The notes under the pieces: generated by a model | Seen by the model: only the letters and a program-made list of their open reading frames with translations | What the model was told of the DNA's origin: nothing | Database searches by the model: none | Origin: Owenia fusiformis | Taxonomy: Eukaryota > Annelida > Polychaeta > Sabellida > Oweniidae | Assembly: GCA_903813345.2 (NCBI GenBank) | Contig: CAIIXF020000003.1 | Span: 5,291,815 to 5,355,814, forward strand | Length of the DNA stretch: 64,000 nt | Direction: 5' to 3' | Shown here: positions 47,101 through 56,700 of the stretch, piece after piece | Numbering within the stretch: the stretch's first letter is position 1 | How the letters are laid out: every line of letters begins with the position of its first letter | Translations under genes and position numbers: made by a program

Positions 47101-47882
47101 AAAAAAGTCGAGTGACATTTTAGATGGAGAATTTCTTAGTTGGTTGCTTGGTTGGTACTTGGTAGGTTGTTTAGTTGATTGTTTGGATGATAAGTTGAGT
47201 TAGAGGTCAGTTTGGGTGATTGGTTGCTTGGATTGGTCATTGGCGTGTTTTAGGGCATAAAATGAAAAAATCAAATTCTAACCCTGGTAGGAATGTTAGG
47301 TGTCCTGTCATTCAGTTACCCGATCACCCATTTACACAAACCCCAAGTAATTCGATAGACTCAAGTAGAGCTAAGCCCCGACGAAGTTCACCAAACAAAA
47401 AAAACAAATTCCCAGCTAAATCGGTGAAGGATAATTGAAGATTGTCCGACAATGCCCCGTGTCCAAGAATACCCATTTAACAGATGGTACATTTGAGACA
47501 GATGTTATATACTGATTAGCTTGGGAAAGAAAATTGTAAGGTGAGCTTACAGTATACAGATATACGAACATTATCAACAGAGATTTGTTAAAACCAAATT
47601 ATAAACAAACACTGGATTGTAAACAAAGCTAATCTCACCTGCTTTAGTATCGAAAGCCACAACAAACACTGCAACAACATGGTCAGGCTCAACCAAATTT
47701 TGAAGAGAACTACTGGCGCTTATATTAATGAATTTATTGCCTTCTGTTGGACTAGAGATAGCTAAATGTTTATCCTTCTGGTACAAGTGTCTAATCCTCA
47801 GCCTTGGCTCCTCTAAATTGTCTACATCATGAGATATTCCCTCTGAATTGTCCAAAAGTGGCCTTTTCTCATCCTCCGCCAT
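32117..47882 (-). CDS. DENND11: DENN domain-containing protein 11 (LCHN), complete, nine exons
   Basis: Exons on the minus strand: 47882-47639, 38487-38388, 38077-37919, 36628-36469, 36221-36083, 35021-34896, 34514-34364, 32754-32686, 32315-32117. All are GT-AG, phases agree at every junction, and the product is 448 residues (human LCHN 455). Family landmarks in order: [167 protein letters not shown], and [10 protein letters not shown] before the stop. DENN proteins are mostly Rab exchange factors; I do not know the target here. The start at 47882 (AAAAATGGCGG) is preferred over an in-frame ATG seven codons upstream. Intron 1 is 9.2 kb and holds the splice-acceptor array, several transposons and a LINE fragment. 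Confidence 0.95.
32885..33260. repeat. CTCGTA/TACGAG-rich degenerate block in DENND11 intron 8
   Basis: CTCGTA, its complement or one-base variants recur many times within about 375 bp (for example TACGAGCTCGTACAAG, CAGGCTCGTACCAAGCTC, AACGAGCCTCGGACAGGC). CpG is far denser than in the surrounding AT-rich intron. There is no periodic unit, no coding and no clear TIR; it may be a very degenerate transposon. Confidence 0.5.
33261..34363. other. DENND11 intron 7, AT-rich
   Basis: Remainder of the intron between exons 32686-32754 and 34364-34514. It includes an AAGATGGCTGCCATTTT motif near 33731 as found in the HINE-like repeats. No other feature seen. Confidence 0.4.
35508..36107 (-). repeat. 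50-bp array of 12 copies carrying the DENND11 exon-5 splice donor
   Basis: Minus-strand unit: CCTATAGGAGTTGTTTGTTA then TAGAG|GTGAGTTTGCTTGT then the ATTTAACCACC tail. The exonic part (IGVVCYRG codons) and the donor TATAGAG|GTGAGT of exon 5 (36221-36083) form the first unit, and eleven more follow in the intron at 50-bp spacing (one at 49). Nearly all retain GTGAGT; one reads GTGGGT. Fifty is not a multiple of three, so use of a later donor would shift the frame. Confidence 0.95.
36211..36297 (-). repeat. 29-bp triplication spanning the DENND11 exon-5 splice acceptor
   Basis: Three units (36211-36239, 36240-36268, 36269-36297) each read, on the minus strand, TGTGTATTTCAG|ATT(A/G)CACATCC. Each therefore holds an acceptor plus the first codons (ITHP) of exon 5. 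Only the unit next to the exon continues into PAGCFSQF. Use of an outer acceptor would add 29 or 58 nt and shift the frame. Confidence 0.9.
36825..37805 (+). mobile_element. Tandem-core element with ACYG tract and perfect terminal hairpin (HINE/CvA-like)
   Basis: Three units of about 134 bp start AAAATGGCC(A/G)CCTTCTACC and include GACAGTGTGCCATGCTTATA and CTACTTTTCGAGTTA. Then come two units of about 107 bp (CCTACATAATTTTTTTACAT onward). After a unique segment lies CCAGACGGACGGAGGCG and the hairpin TATCCC-TT-CGAAC-TTC-GTTCG-AT-GGGATA (about 37774-37802). It sits in DENND11 intron 3. Helentron-associated identity is inference. Confidence 0.55.
38265..38335 (+). mobile_element. Degenerate 3' end of the same ACYG/hairpin element family
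   Basis: GATAAGCAGACAGACAGACA then a decayed hairpin ending GTGGGATAATCAT, in DENND11 intron 2. Only the terminal part is recognisable. Confidence 0.4.
38471..42632 (-). repeat. 48/50-bp array of about 85 copies carrying the DENND11 exon-2 splice acceptor
   Basis: Minus-strand unit: ATAGTTTATATTCTATAATT then GCAG|GGAATGTGGTAGAA then a variable 10-14 bp. The acceptor and first codons (NVVEW) of exon 2 are the last unit. From 38471 to about 42070 the unit is 48 bp, alternating two main types (TTATTGTAG| and TAATTGCAG|), so every unit keeps an AG acceptor in the same phase. From about 42110 to 42632 the unit is 50 bp. The 48-bp part is open on the minus strand from 41938 through exon 2, more than 1,100 codons, with period [16 protein letters not shown] / [17 protein letters not shown] 376-bp transposon splits off the last partial unit (43009-43020). 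Confidence 0.96.
42633..43008. mobile_element. CAGGGTTCTCAC-ended MITE with 5-bp TSD inside the array
   Basis: Begins CAGGGTTCTCACTAAA and ends TTTCCTGGTGAGAACCCTG (TIR CAGGGTTCTCACYA). It is flanked by TTCCC at 42628-42632 and 43009-43013. The empty site is simply the array unit (ACATTCCCTGCA), so the insertion postdates the array. The interior has repeated CCGGAGTCTAA/CCAGAGTCTAA motifs. Confidence 0.85.
43466..43620. repeat. Inverted repeat with G/C homopolymer arms
   Basis: ATATTTTCATTGGTTATGGG...GGTGCGATCGCACCA on the left is mirrored by TGGTGCTATCGCACC...CCCATAACCAATGAAAATAT on the right. The middle includes GGCGTAGCCAGAAGAGGG, resembling the ends of the GTAGCCAGGA repeats. Probably a small foldback element. 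Confidence 0.65.
43621..43850 (+). repeat. Second copy of the 9519-9776 dispersed repeat
   Basis: Matches from GACCA(G/T)GATGATAGAGGAAG to TTTTTCTACAAACCCTG, with a 30-bp-scale deletion relative to the first copy. Confidence 0.75.
44023..45262 (+). pseudogene. LINE reverse transcriptase fragment (CR1/jockey-like), broken
   Basis: Three frames carry pieces of one non-LTR retrotransposon reverse transcriptase. 44023-44347 encodes [18 protein letters not shown] and the motif [20 protein letters not shown]. 44350-44596 encodes [10 protein letters not shown] and the catalytic-type box [11 protein letters not shown]. 44604-45262 encodes [29 protein letters not shown] and a C-terminal [16 protein letters not shown] segment. 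The expected GVPQG...GPLLF motif between the first two pieces is deleted with a frameshift, and there is a further one-base shift near 44600, so it is inactive. The 5' half and the endonuclease are absent. The last codons (NASR-stop) come from the MITE inserted at 45248. It lies antisense in DENND11 intron 1. Confidence 0.88.
45248..45671 (-). mobile_element. MITE of the AGATGCGAGTA family, copy 2 (inverted)
   Basis: Starts (A)AATGCGAGTAGGTAGTTACC and ends CTACTCGCATCT, about 424 bp, in reverse orientation to the copies at 7380 and 45958. Inserted in the 3' end of the LINE fragment. Confidence 0.85.
45958..46381 (+). mobile_element. MITE of the AGATGCGAGTA family, copy 3
   Basis: Starts AGATGCGAGAAGAAATAATC and ends GGTAACTACCTACTCGCATCT, 424 bp. 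It interrupts the right arm of the TTAA element, where the uninterrupted left arm reads TTTCCTTGC next to CATGTGTG. With copy 2 it makes a large inverted pair separated by 286 bp. Confidence 0.85.
46490..47638. other. 5' part of DENND11 intron 1
   Basis: Mostly unremarkable AT-rich intron with an AAAATGGCTGCCATGTGATT motif near 46809. A plus-strand frame at 47262-47438 ([20 protein letters not shown], then a proline- and lysine-rich tail) looks protein-like and could be a LINE ORF1 scrap, but this is weak. Confidence 0.35.
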
Positions 47883-48128
47883 TTTTGTTTTCGTCCTACA
47901 CATCACGTGATGAGATCATCAACTTTGACCCCTAATTATTATTATTTGCTGTTTTTGAAGGTAGTTGGTTTTAAATTATAATTGTATTTCGATAAGTATG
48001 CTTTCCAGAATTATATAGTTTACTCAATAAATCTATTATAACGGGTCAGTGAAATATCATTATGATTCATAATTTATAATTAATACACAGAATGATAAGT
48101 CCCCAATTGACATCCGGGCATTTTCAAG
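47883..48128. promoter_or_regulatory. Bidirectional promoter region between DENND11 and the TMEM186-like gene
   Basis: The two start codons are divergent and 246 bp apart. The palindrome ATCACGTGAT (core CACGTG, 47904-47909) lies about 22 bp upstream of the DENND11 ATG. AAAATGGCGG at that start codon resembles a YY1 site. No TATA box was seen, as usual for head-to-head housekeeping pairs. Function is inferred from arrangement only. Confidence 0.5.
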
Positions 48129-51100
48129 ATGTCAGCTCCCATGGTGAGGTAACTATATTTTATATATTTATGCGATTTTAAAACATCAGAAGCATAGTCG
48201 TATGCATGATCACAGGTAGATGACGTAGTGAATAGTTTGAGGCTGCGTAGTGACTATCTTGACTAATGTATAGTTCAATGGTAAAGACAATGGTAAGTAG
48301 ACTAAGCTTAGATCTAGCAATTAATTTTTTTGCAGCCTAGAGTCTAGTTCAACGTCGTTAAACTCGATAACGGCGTTCTTTACTTTTAGGAATTTTTTCT
48401 TGGGGCCATTATTGAGTTTAACCTCCATGCTATTCTTTCCTTTGATGCAAGTTGTGGATCTATCGAAACCACTTTTCCTCGCTAATATGACACTGATACT
48501 TAACAATAATATAAAACCATATTTCATCAGGCGATTTCACATAATATTATTGTGTTAAATGTTCATTTTTAATCGTAAAATGAGTCTTATTCTTACCAAT
48601 TTATGAGACGAATATTTCAACCGGCAATGTCTGTCTGTGCGTCGCCAAAGTAAACTTGGTCAGCGAAACGAAATTGTTCTTCAATATTGATATTTATTAT
48701 AACCATCCAGTATGACATGAATCTTTGCTTTATTCAAACAGCGCGTGTATTCACCCAAGTTTACTCTATTGTTATTTATAAAAACTTTAAAAAGCAATAC
48801 TCGCAACATTATTGATGCATTTGATTACTGGTAATTTCAGCTCAAAGAAATATAGATGTCATTGATTGTGCTAGATTGTGATTGTGTTGAATAATTGTGC
48901 CTATGTGTTTATGGTTTTCTGCTTGCAAAAACGTACCTAGGAATACACTCAATTGTTTATAACTGGGATCATGTATTTTACTCAGCATACATGCTTTGTA
49001 ATAATTGTTACATTTTAATAACTTCAATGTTTATCGCAAGCCTCCTACAGTATTACAATATTTTGTACTTATATATAGGATAACCGGGGTTCGTTTCGTT
49101 TTATGAACTTGTTTCGTTCAGTGTTGCTAACGGCGGTTTATTCCTGAAAGGATTTGCCATTTCGATGTTACCGGAACCAGAACAGAGTTTTCTAAACTAA
49201 GAAAAAGCCTTCTCCCAACATTTTCATAATTATATATCGATGAGGTTACAGGGGGGTATGTGATGATTTGTATTTATTCATAAGGTATGTATGCATGCGT
49301 TGATCACATTATTTCTGTAACGATACCATCTTATTACGGTTAATTCGTTCCGCATGTCGAAACCTGCTGAACGATTAAATGATCGCATCAAGGGCAAAAT
49401 GATCATGGAAGTTAGACCTAGCCGGGGCCATAAGACATGTCAGATAAGAAACGAGGCCCAGGCTAGGTCTAATGTTGTTGGACTACCTAGAGTCCATTTC
49501 ACTGCTTCATTTCGTCAGTAGAACGGCAAAAATAAGAAATTGGGAGACCATTGTGCAATAATATATGGAAAAGTATATTCATATTGTACATGAATGACAT
49601 TTGTATATTTCAGATTTTTTAGTTTTTTGTGCAATAAGCCTGTGCCGTCTTGTAATTTGAAGAATTTCAGCCATGTTAATCTTATTGAAAATAACATGGC
49701 AGAGAAGCATCCAAATATAAGAGGCCACACACTTCATAAGCTAAACTAGAAGCAATCCAAGATATACAAATGTCATTCATGTACAATAGGAATATATTTT
49801 TCTATATATTATTGCAAAATGATATTTTGATTTCTTATTTTTTAGCTTTTACTGACGAAGTTAAACAGTGAAATGGACTCTAGAGATCTACAAGGGGGGG
49901 CGGGGTGTAGGGGGGGCTTACGGACAACTCATCCGTGGACATCTCATCCCCTGGACAAGTCATCCCCTAGACAACTCATCCCCTAGACAACTCATCCTTC
50001 ATCACAGATGCTAAATTGTAGTGTTCATAGGCCCCGGGAACATGTATAAAATAGCGAGTCGACATCTGTATTACTACTCCTTCTTTCTAACAGAAGAAGT
50101 AGTAATACAGATGTCGACTCGCTATTTTATACATGTTCCCAGGGCCTAACAGAAGAAGTAGTAATACAGATGTAGACTCGCTATTTTAAACATGTTCCCG
50201 GGGCCTATGGTAGTGTTTCTTGAAAAGAAATACTTCATCTACATCTATCATTATACTAAGCTCTTTATAGAGCAACACAATTAGTTTTGGAAGTCATCCA
50301 AGCTAAAAATCTAAAATGGCAGTATGTACAATTAAAATACTGTCTAAAAACAGGTCTTGTGTCATGAGCTAGCCCTGCTCAGACTTAGACTAGTAAATAC
50401 ACCTTGGACCATTCAAAATAATATTTTTCACTTTATTGACACAAATAAACAGTCAAACGATGCCATTAAAACTCGCATCTCTTATTCTTACATTACATGT
50501 ATATGACTCAATATTTCCTGACCAAACAAATAAAGTTCTCTTATGTGTCCCAATTTAAGGTTCAGATAATTTGAATAAATGCCATAATGATTGTCACTTT
50601 GGGTAGAACTATTTGAAGATTATGCTCCCCAAATTTTATATGATCATTTTATATAGGATGCTTTTTTGTACAAATCATGATTTTTTGACTGCGAACAAGA
50701 TTTGAGTCCTAAAAATAGCTAGGCTAGATTGCGAAATTCTGCTTTGTTAAACAAGGTATGGGCATAGTCCCATTGCCACTACTGATGATGTATCTCCATA
50801 GGCAGTATTGATAAACACTTCATGTTTTTTATTCATGAACTTATTTATGACCATTCAATGGGAAAAGCCACACTGACATGTAAGAAAATCACTTGACACT
50901 GGAAAAGATGGAGGGACAGCTGGGAGAGACTTGACTGTGAGAGAACACGCAGTAAGGAATGTGTAGTACAGGCTCATCTATAATCTCTCTGCTTGAATGA
51001 TCGTACTCTTTGTAGGCAGAGCTTGACCAGTATGTACATTTCAGAGGCTCTCATTTATATTCGAGTATAGCTGAGATATTTTGGGCCTAATTATCACAAT

Positions 51101-52502
51101 GGCTAGGGTAAGAATAACAGAAGACGTACTGAAATAGGGATTTTATCCCTCTAAAAATGTGGCTAAAATAGACAAAGTTTATGAAAACTATTTTATCTCT
51201 TACTGTGCTCCAGGTTGTGTGTAGGCATGTTGTACAAAGGGAACATGATGTGGTGTATGAGGAGAACAAGTGACCTAGCTAGATCCAGAGGCTACCAGAC
51301 CATGCTTTACACATATCAGGTTAGTTACTTTTCTTGTATAGAGAGATCGTTTATAAAGCAGAGTGATGTACCTACATATCATATTGCTCTCAAGCCAATT
51401 TATAAAAAAATGTATTTTACAATAAAAATTGTTGGTCTTTTCCAAATAAACATTCATTAGACAAAGTTACCAAAGTGTGCAAATAAAATAGATATTGATA
51501 ATTTATGAGTAAATGAAACCAATCCAGAAATGACTCAAAGACAAATAATCATTATATTTTTGAACAGTTTGACTCAAAAGAATGTTAAGAATTAAGTTCG
51601 AAATGTGATTTCTTGTTTACTCAATGTTGTTGATGTAATATAAGTACAAAGCACTGATCATATACTTTATGTAGCAAACAAAATAATTCCATCAATATTA
51701 AGAAAGTTATTGTATTCCAAAATTAGGATGTCTGTGACTTTAAATTTGTATTCCATTTTTAAAAGTGCAAAATTTAAGAAATATATGGAATGTGTGAATA
51801 AGAATTGTACACAAAAAGATTCGAAAACAATTTAGCAAAAGGTTTATTGATATTCAATGTTCCAAGCATTCTACATTTTAATAACTTTACTTACAGAGTG
51901 GCATCAGAGGAGCACAATCTGGTAGTGCTAAGACAGCCATATTCCAAAGATGCTTCAACTTGAAAAAAGCTTCCCTGAATGTGACAAGACTCTTCATGCA
52001 GAAACCAAATAAGTTTAAGCCACGTCATAATGTAGACAAACTTCCGAAAGAACACCTAATGATATACTCCAACAATTTGAACAATTATGTACTGTGGTGC
52101 TCTTTGTTGTATTATGGATGTGCAGTACCACCTTGTGTGTATGCTATATACCACGCTTACAAATGTGTCAGATCAGGAGTCTACACATCACAAGACTTTA
52201 GCTTCTTTTTTATGGGATTTGTTGGCCTCAGTTTAGGTGCACTATTCTACCTGTTTAGTAAACGACAATTAATTAGGATCTATTATGATACAAAAAAGGA
52301 AATATTTACTGGAATCAAATGGACATTATTTATGCAATCGCGAAAGTTCACTTTTAAGGAATCAGACTGTATCATGAAAGCTCCAAATGCGGCTCTCAGT
52401 TTTGCTACAGGGAACGTCAGAATAAAGAACAATGGCTACTTGCTGATGCCTGGTGACTTTATTAGCCCAACATTTTACAATAAATTAACCAGGGATTATT
52501 GA
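48129..52502 (+). CDS. TMEM186-like mitochondrial membrane protein, three exons
   Basis: Exons 48129-48148 (MSAPMV plus two bases), 51214-51319 and 51897-52502 join in frame (phases 2 and 0) to 243 residues. The N-terminus is basic and free of acidic runs (KGNMMWCMRRTSDLARSRGY), consistent with mitochondrial import. Two hydrophobic segments follow (about LLYYGCAVPPCVYAIYHAY and FSFFFMGFVGLSLGALFYLF), then a soluble tail with RQLIRIYYDTKKEIFTGIKW and NVRIKNNGYLLMPGDF. Topology, length and the hairpin-then-RRxxGxxY-like order resemble TMEM186, a mitochondrial complex I assembly factor (human 213 aa). Identity is from pattern memory; TMEM223 or TMEM70 relatives are possible. Exon 1 was chosen because its GAG|GTAACT donor gives the right phase and it sits head to head with DENND11. 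A second ATG (51100, ATGGCTAGG|GTAAGA) splices out of frame. Confidence 0.65.
48337..49883. mobile_element. Palindromic foldback element split by a MULE-like insertion
   Basis: The left arm CTAGAGTC at 48337-48344 resumes at 49486 (CCTAGAGTCCATTTCACTGC, then CGTCAGTA, AATAAGAAAT, GCAATAATATAT and TTGTACATGAATGACATTTG). The right arm is its mirror (CAAATGTCATTCATGTACAA ... CAGTGAAATGGACTCTAG, ending 49883). Removing 48345-49485 plus one 9-bp duplication restores a continuous palindrome of about 400 bp. Confidence 0.75.
48345..49485. mobile_element. MULE-like non-autonomous DNA transposon, copy 2 (1141 bp, 9-bp TSD)
   Basis: Same ends as 15725-16576 (TAGTTCAACGTCGTTAAACT ... GTTGTTGGACTA). Target duplication CCTAGAGTC at 48336-48344 and 49486-49494. 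Subterminal hairpins are conserved (GTTAAACTCGATAACGGCG with GCCATTATTGAGTTTAAC; TTAGACCTAGCC with GGCTAGGTCTAA). The middle is about 290 bp longer than in copy 1. It lies in intron 1 of the TMEM186-like gene. Confidence 0.87.
49918..50003 (+). repeat. Short 17-bp tandem repeat (GACAACTCATCCCCTA), about 5 copies
   Basis: Units vary as GGACATCTCATCCCCTG, GACAAGTCATCCCCTA and GACAACTCATCCCCTA. They follow a G-rich run just right of the foldback element. Confidence 0.8.
50026..50209. mobile_element. hAT-like 184-bp MITE with 8-bp TSD (GTAGTGTT), internally duplicated
   Basis: The left TIR CATAGGCCCCGGGAACATGT pairs with the right ACATGTTCCCGGGGCCTATG (one mismatch toward the inside). GTAGTGTT flanks it at 50018-50025 and 50210-50217. 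The right arm is present twice in tandem (50093-50147 and 50151-50209), both as AGAAGAAGTAGTAATACAGA onward, giving a three-arm structure. Confidence 0.88.
50218..51213. other. 3' part of TMEM186-like intron 1
   Basis: No repeat or exon recognised with confidence. It ends in a good acceptor (TCTTACTGTGCTCCAG). A consensus-context ATG followed by a donor (CACAATGGCTAGG|GTAAGA, 51100) might be an alternative first exon. Confidence 0.4.
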
Positions 52503-52982
52503 GAAATGAGCAGTTTCAAAATTGAGGTTTTATCGAACTAAGAATTGACTTAAATACCTTAATGACCTTTTATTGTTTCTCAAAACATATTCTCCCGAAA
52601 TCAGGAAATAAGGGGGATGAGCAGGGAAATTCTGTAGGGAAATTCAGTCACAAAAAATAATGATTGACAACTAACACTGCCCCCAAGTTTAATGACTATC
52701 CAAAATGACCTTGACATTAAGCAAAATATACTTCGCTCACTAAAGGAAGTCAAAAATTATTCAACACATCTTGTTTAATTGGTCTTCAAGAGCAATTTCA
52801 TGTTCACAAATTAAAATAAAGTCTCATTCTTTTAAAAAATGTATTTTCATGTTTTTTGCATACTTTACAAAGTTACAATTTCAAAGGGCAATATTTAAAA
52901 TTTTACAACATCTCAATATTCCAATTCTACTCCTACATTTGGCTTTGAAAGTTGTGTTGTAATTTGAATACAACTATTTTAC

Positions 52983-52988
52983 AATAAA
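52983..52988 (+). promoter_or_regulatory. Candidate polyadenylation signal AATAAA, TMEM186-like gene
   Basis: A canonical AATAAA 480 bp after the stop codon, on the sense strand, facing the CPSF1 3' end. Confidence 0.4.
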
Positions 52989-53068
52989 TTGATTGATGTA
53001 ACAAATATGGAAAATTATTAATTACTCTTAAATGTGACAAATACCATGAACAATCTTAACGGTCTGGT

Positions 53069-53350
53069 CTGCAGCGTAACCAGGATAAGCCAGACGAGGC
53101 CTCATCGCTTTTTTTTTAAACTTCCTTTGAGGACTATTCCTTTATCAATGAAATTATAAATTAATTGCACAACTTTTATTGATTTTTAAATCTGAATGAT
53201 GGAAATGTTTCTCACAAAAAGATGATTTTTCCATGATTGAACCTAGCCTAGCCAAGGTGAGGCAGACGAGGCGCTTCCCTCGTCGCTTTTTAACAGATTT
53301 TAAAATATTTTTCAACTCGTCGCTTTTGTGTTCCTGACTACACCACTGAC
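53069..53350. mobile_element. Decayed GTA(A/G)CCAGGA-type element between convergent genes
   Basis: The left end CAGCGTAACCAGGATAAGCC and right end TTCCTGACTACACCACTG are weak inverted repeats of the CAGTGGCGTAGCCAGGA kind. The motif GCCAGACGAGGC(C/G) and TCGTCGCTTTTTA recurs inside. The CPSF1 3' UTR may run through it. Confidence 0.45.
53175..53180 (-). promoter_or_regulatory. Candidate polyadenylation signal AATAAA, CPSF1
   Basis: On the minus strand AATAAA lies about 610 bp after the CPSF1 stop codon. With the plus-strand signal at 52983 it would leave roughly 190 bp between the convergent genes. No closer canonical signal was seen. Confidence 0.3.
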
Positions 53351-53787
53351 AGTATGATATATAAATGAGATATGTGTTACTGCAGAGCTCCACAAACAAT
53401 TAGTCCAAGGGCTCTATGTGATGCCTTGATATAAATACCAGTATTCTGTCAGCCAAACAGGAATGGCAACTAAGTCAAAATGACATTATAGGCAATTCAA
53501 TAACACCTTGATTCCCAATTCCTGGTCATATACAAATGGGAAGTGTCCACTTGTGTTCACTGTATTATATTTCCTATTGTAGTTGCATTTCTTGAGCTTC
53601 ACCAGCAATATGTGATCTGAGTCTCCATTTCCATGGCAATGTATCCTCTACACTTAAAGTTATACAGAGTCTCACTATTTCCTAAAATCATATTCAAGAA
53701 GTATAGGCCTGTAGTCTGGAAGTTAGTAGTCACATTGCAAAGGCCCACCTGAAGATTCTCTCATAAAAGGTGTATGTTTGGAGCTCT

Positions 53788-56700
53788 CTAAAAGTGGGCT
53801 GTTATTCTGTCTATTTCTGTGAGATCATCCAATAACTGAAAGAAAATTAATTATTCTAGTATAGGTATAATAAATATGTCACACACATTACTTATTTTGG
53901 TCTCTTACTTTTCCAGTTGATTTCTTTTATCAATTTGAATCTGAACAATTTCTCACAAACAGAAAGTGAACTCCACATCTAATGGCTAACCTGTCTCTTA
54001 ATATGTCTATTTTGACTATTGATTTTTTTAAATATTTAATAACCACCTTACTTTCTTAAAAAGATACTCAAATGTAAAAGATAGTCTGGGGCAATAACAG
54101 GAGTAAACATCCACAGGGAATATTACCTGATCAGTGGTAGTTCCAAGTTTTTTATTGATCTCATTTCTCTCATTAACACTGAGATTGAGGAAGTTCCAGA
54201 CCAGTTCACCATCTAATATACATTTCTGAGGGTTGCTCAATGTTTTATGACTTTGTTTATAGCTTCTGAAACAATAAATCAAACATTATTAGTTTGTAAA
54301 GTATTTTTACCAACATGCTATTGTCTCCTATTATTTTGAATTGCCTAAATATGCAAAGGATTGGTATCGATATGGCGAACTAAATTGAACATTGTTTTTC
54401 TCTCAAACCATTTATTGAAAACATTCTGTGAAAAAACGATCCTTTGTGTAATTGGTCACTGATTGACAACAATTTAATGTGAAAATTATTTATATATATT
54501 TTATTTATTGTATTATTATTATCTCAAAATTATAGTTATACAAAGGAAAGTTTGGTTCAATTAGCAAAAAGTATTCAAAAAATTAAACAAAGTTTAACCC
54601 AAAAATAGATAAAAATTAAAGTAAACCTTTTATTTCATTAACAAGATGAACCAAACTTTCCTTTATACAATTACAACATTGAGAGACCTAAACACGTTGT
54701 GTATATGTCATTTTGTTCCGATGAGGTTCGGATAGAGTTTCATTTCATTCTGAACATATAATATCGAGAACAAAATAAGTGTCCAATGTGTTTTCTAAAA
54801 CAATATAAAGTTGTTTTTTTTACATTAAAGTGTTACCATACAAAAGATACTGTAGATTGGGTTAATTTGGCGCTACTTAATTTGGCGATTTTGCCATTTT
54901 TGGTATATTGGCGGCTATTTAATTTGGCGGATATGCAAAAAAAGTTCAAATTATGCGCTGTTTGCGAATTACCATGTAAATGGGCATGTTAATGGCTAAG
55001 TCCATTTTTTCTTTTGAGGACCACTGCCGATATTCACCACGTTTGTACATTTTTGTGAGATCATTCTTTACATTTTGCACCTCGATCGATGCTGCTACTA
55101 TAGCACGCTTTTCCTTTCTAGTTTTTCCCTGAGTATAAATGAGTGACTGACCAGTTCTGAGCAAATTTATGAGAAACATTTTTTCATATTTTTGGAAAAA
55201 AATTAAACCAGAAGTGACCTAAATACACTGGACGAAATACCCTGGATAATTCTCGGGGATCTGAATTTTGGCGAAGATTTATATTGGCGAATTTTTCAAT
55301 TTCGCCAAATTAAAGCGGGCGGCAAATTAACCCAATCTACAGTACTCATTAAATTGACGATGTGTAAAATTTTCAGAATTTTTTGATGACTGGTTTAAGA
55401 GAAACATGTGTTCAATTCAGTAAGCCATATCGATACCAATGCTTTATTCCTTCAGGGGTATGCAATGAGTTTCCCTGAATGTTCCAGTTTTTAAAATCTT
55501 CCATCATAATGAAGCAGTCGCTTAATTCATTTCAAAGTCAAGATGATAATTTTCTCTTTTTGAAAACTTCTCAAGATGCAAGATGCAACAAACCTGAATG
55601 CTTTTGGATTGAGGCCTGCTATATGCTGAAGGTTGATGTTAAGAGAATTCTGCAACATAAGTAATCTCCTATATACAGCTTCTTTAATTGGTAGCACATA
55701 TCCTATACTGCCATCCAGGGATGCTACAAGCACATGAAAATCTTGGTAAGAAAATACATCATGAGATGCCAAATTTGGAAATTGATACCATTAGATATTG
55801 GAGAGAGAGAGAGTAATATACTTGCTTTCCAATGGTAAAAACAATGTCTTGATGATCCCACTCTATTTTACTTTAGGATCTCAAAACACGACTATTATTG
55901 CAATATTTGCCTCAAAGCTTCATTTGATATGGACTTACCAATAAATGTTACATGTTTCTTCTCAACTACACCACTGGCTCGTTTAGATGTGGATGGATCC
56001 GTTATCTTGCAGCGTAGTCTAAACATTGTATTCATATTGCTTCCTATATTAATATCTGCCTTGCGTACCAACCTTTGACCTCCATGACTCTCACGTGCTG
56101 GAAAATAATAACACAATCTACTTGACTGTACAGTTATACAATTATACTATACATTGTTTAATGTTTTTGACACACATATTCTGGAGCTAGTGACACATCA
56201 TTCGATGACACACATCATTTGGCATTCATCAACAAAGGTTTCACATAATTATAATCAGTGCTTTATATGTCACACATTTTGCATGATTCATACAATTTGT
56301 AACACATATACATAATCCGTATCACATGTGAGTTTACTCACCTTCTGGACTGTAGGTGAAGATCATGAGATTCTTTAGCTTGTCTGCAACTGAAAATATA
56401 TTATTTCTTATTAAATTTAAAATTTGGATTTTAATTATGTAAAGTGTTTTTTTGAAATATGTACTGATAGGTGTACTAAATCCTATCTAAAATTGAAGCA
56501 CAACTTTGATATCATAGCACTGGTCTGTTCCTCGTGATACTGCATGTATATAAATCATAGTCATGTTTTAAATGGGAAATGGTTAAAATGAGTAAAAGGA
56601 ATGTTTTCTTACCTACGAATCCTAGCTGGGTGTTGTCAACTAGAAACTCAATTCCAAACACTTCCATTGGTTTAATATCCTGGAATAATATTTAGGAAAT

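Noticed and set aside
47220-47438. Plus-strand frame with [20 protein letters not shown]
   Set aside because: Protein-like composition but no recognised domain, antisense to a DENND11 intron, and no paired splice sites; kept only as a note.
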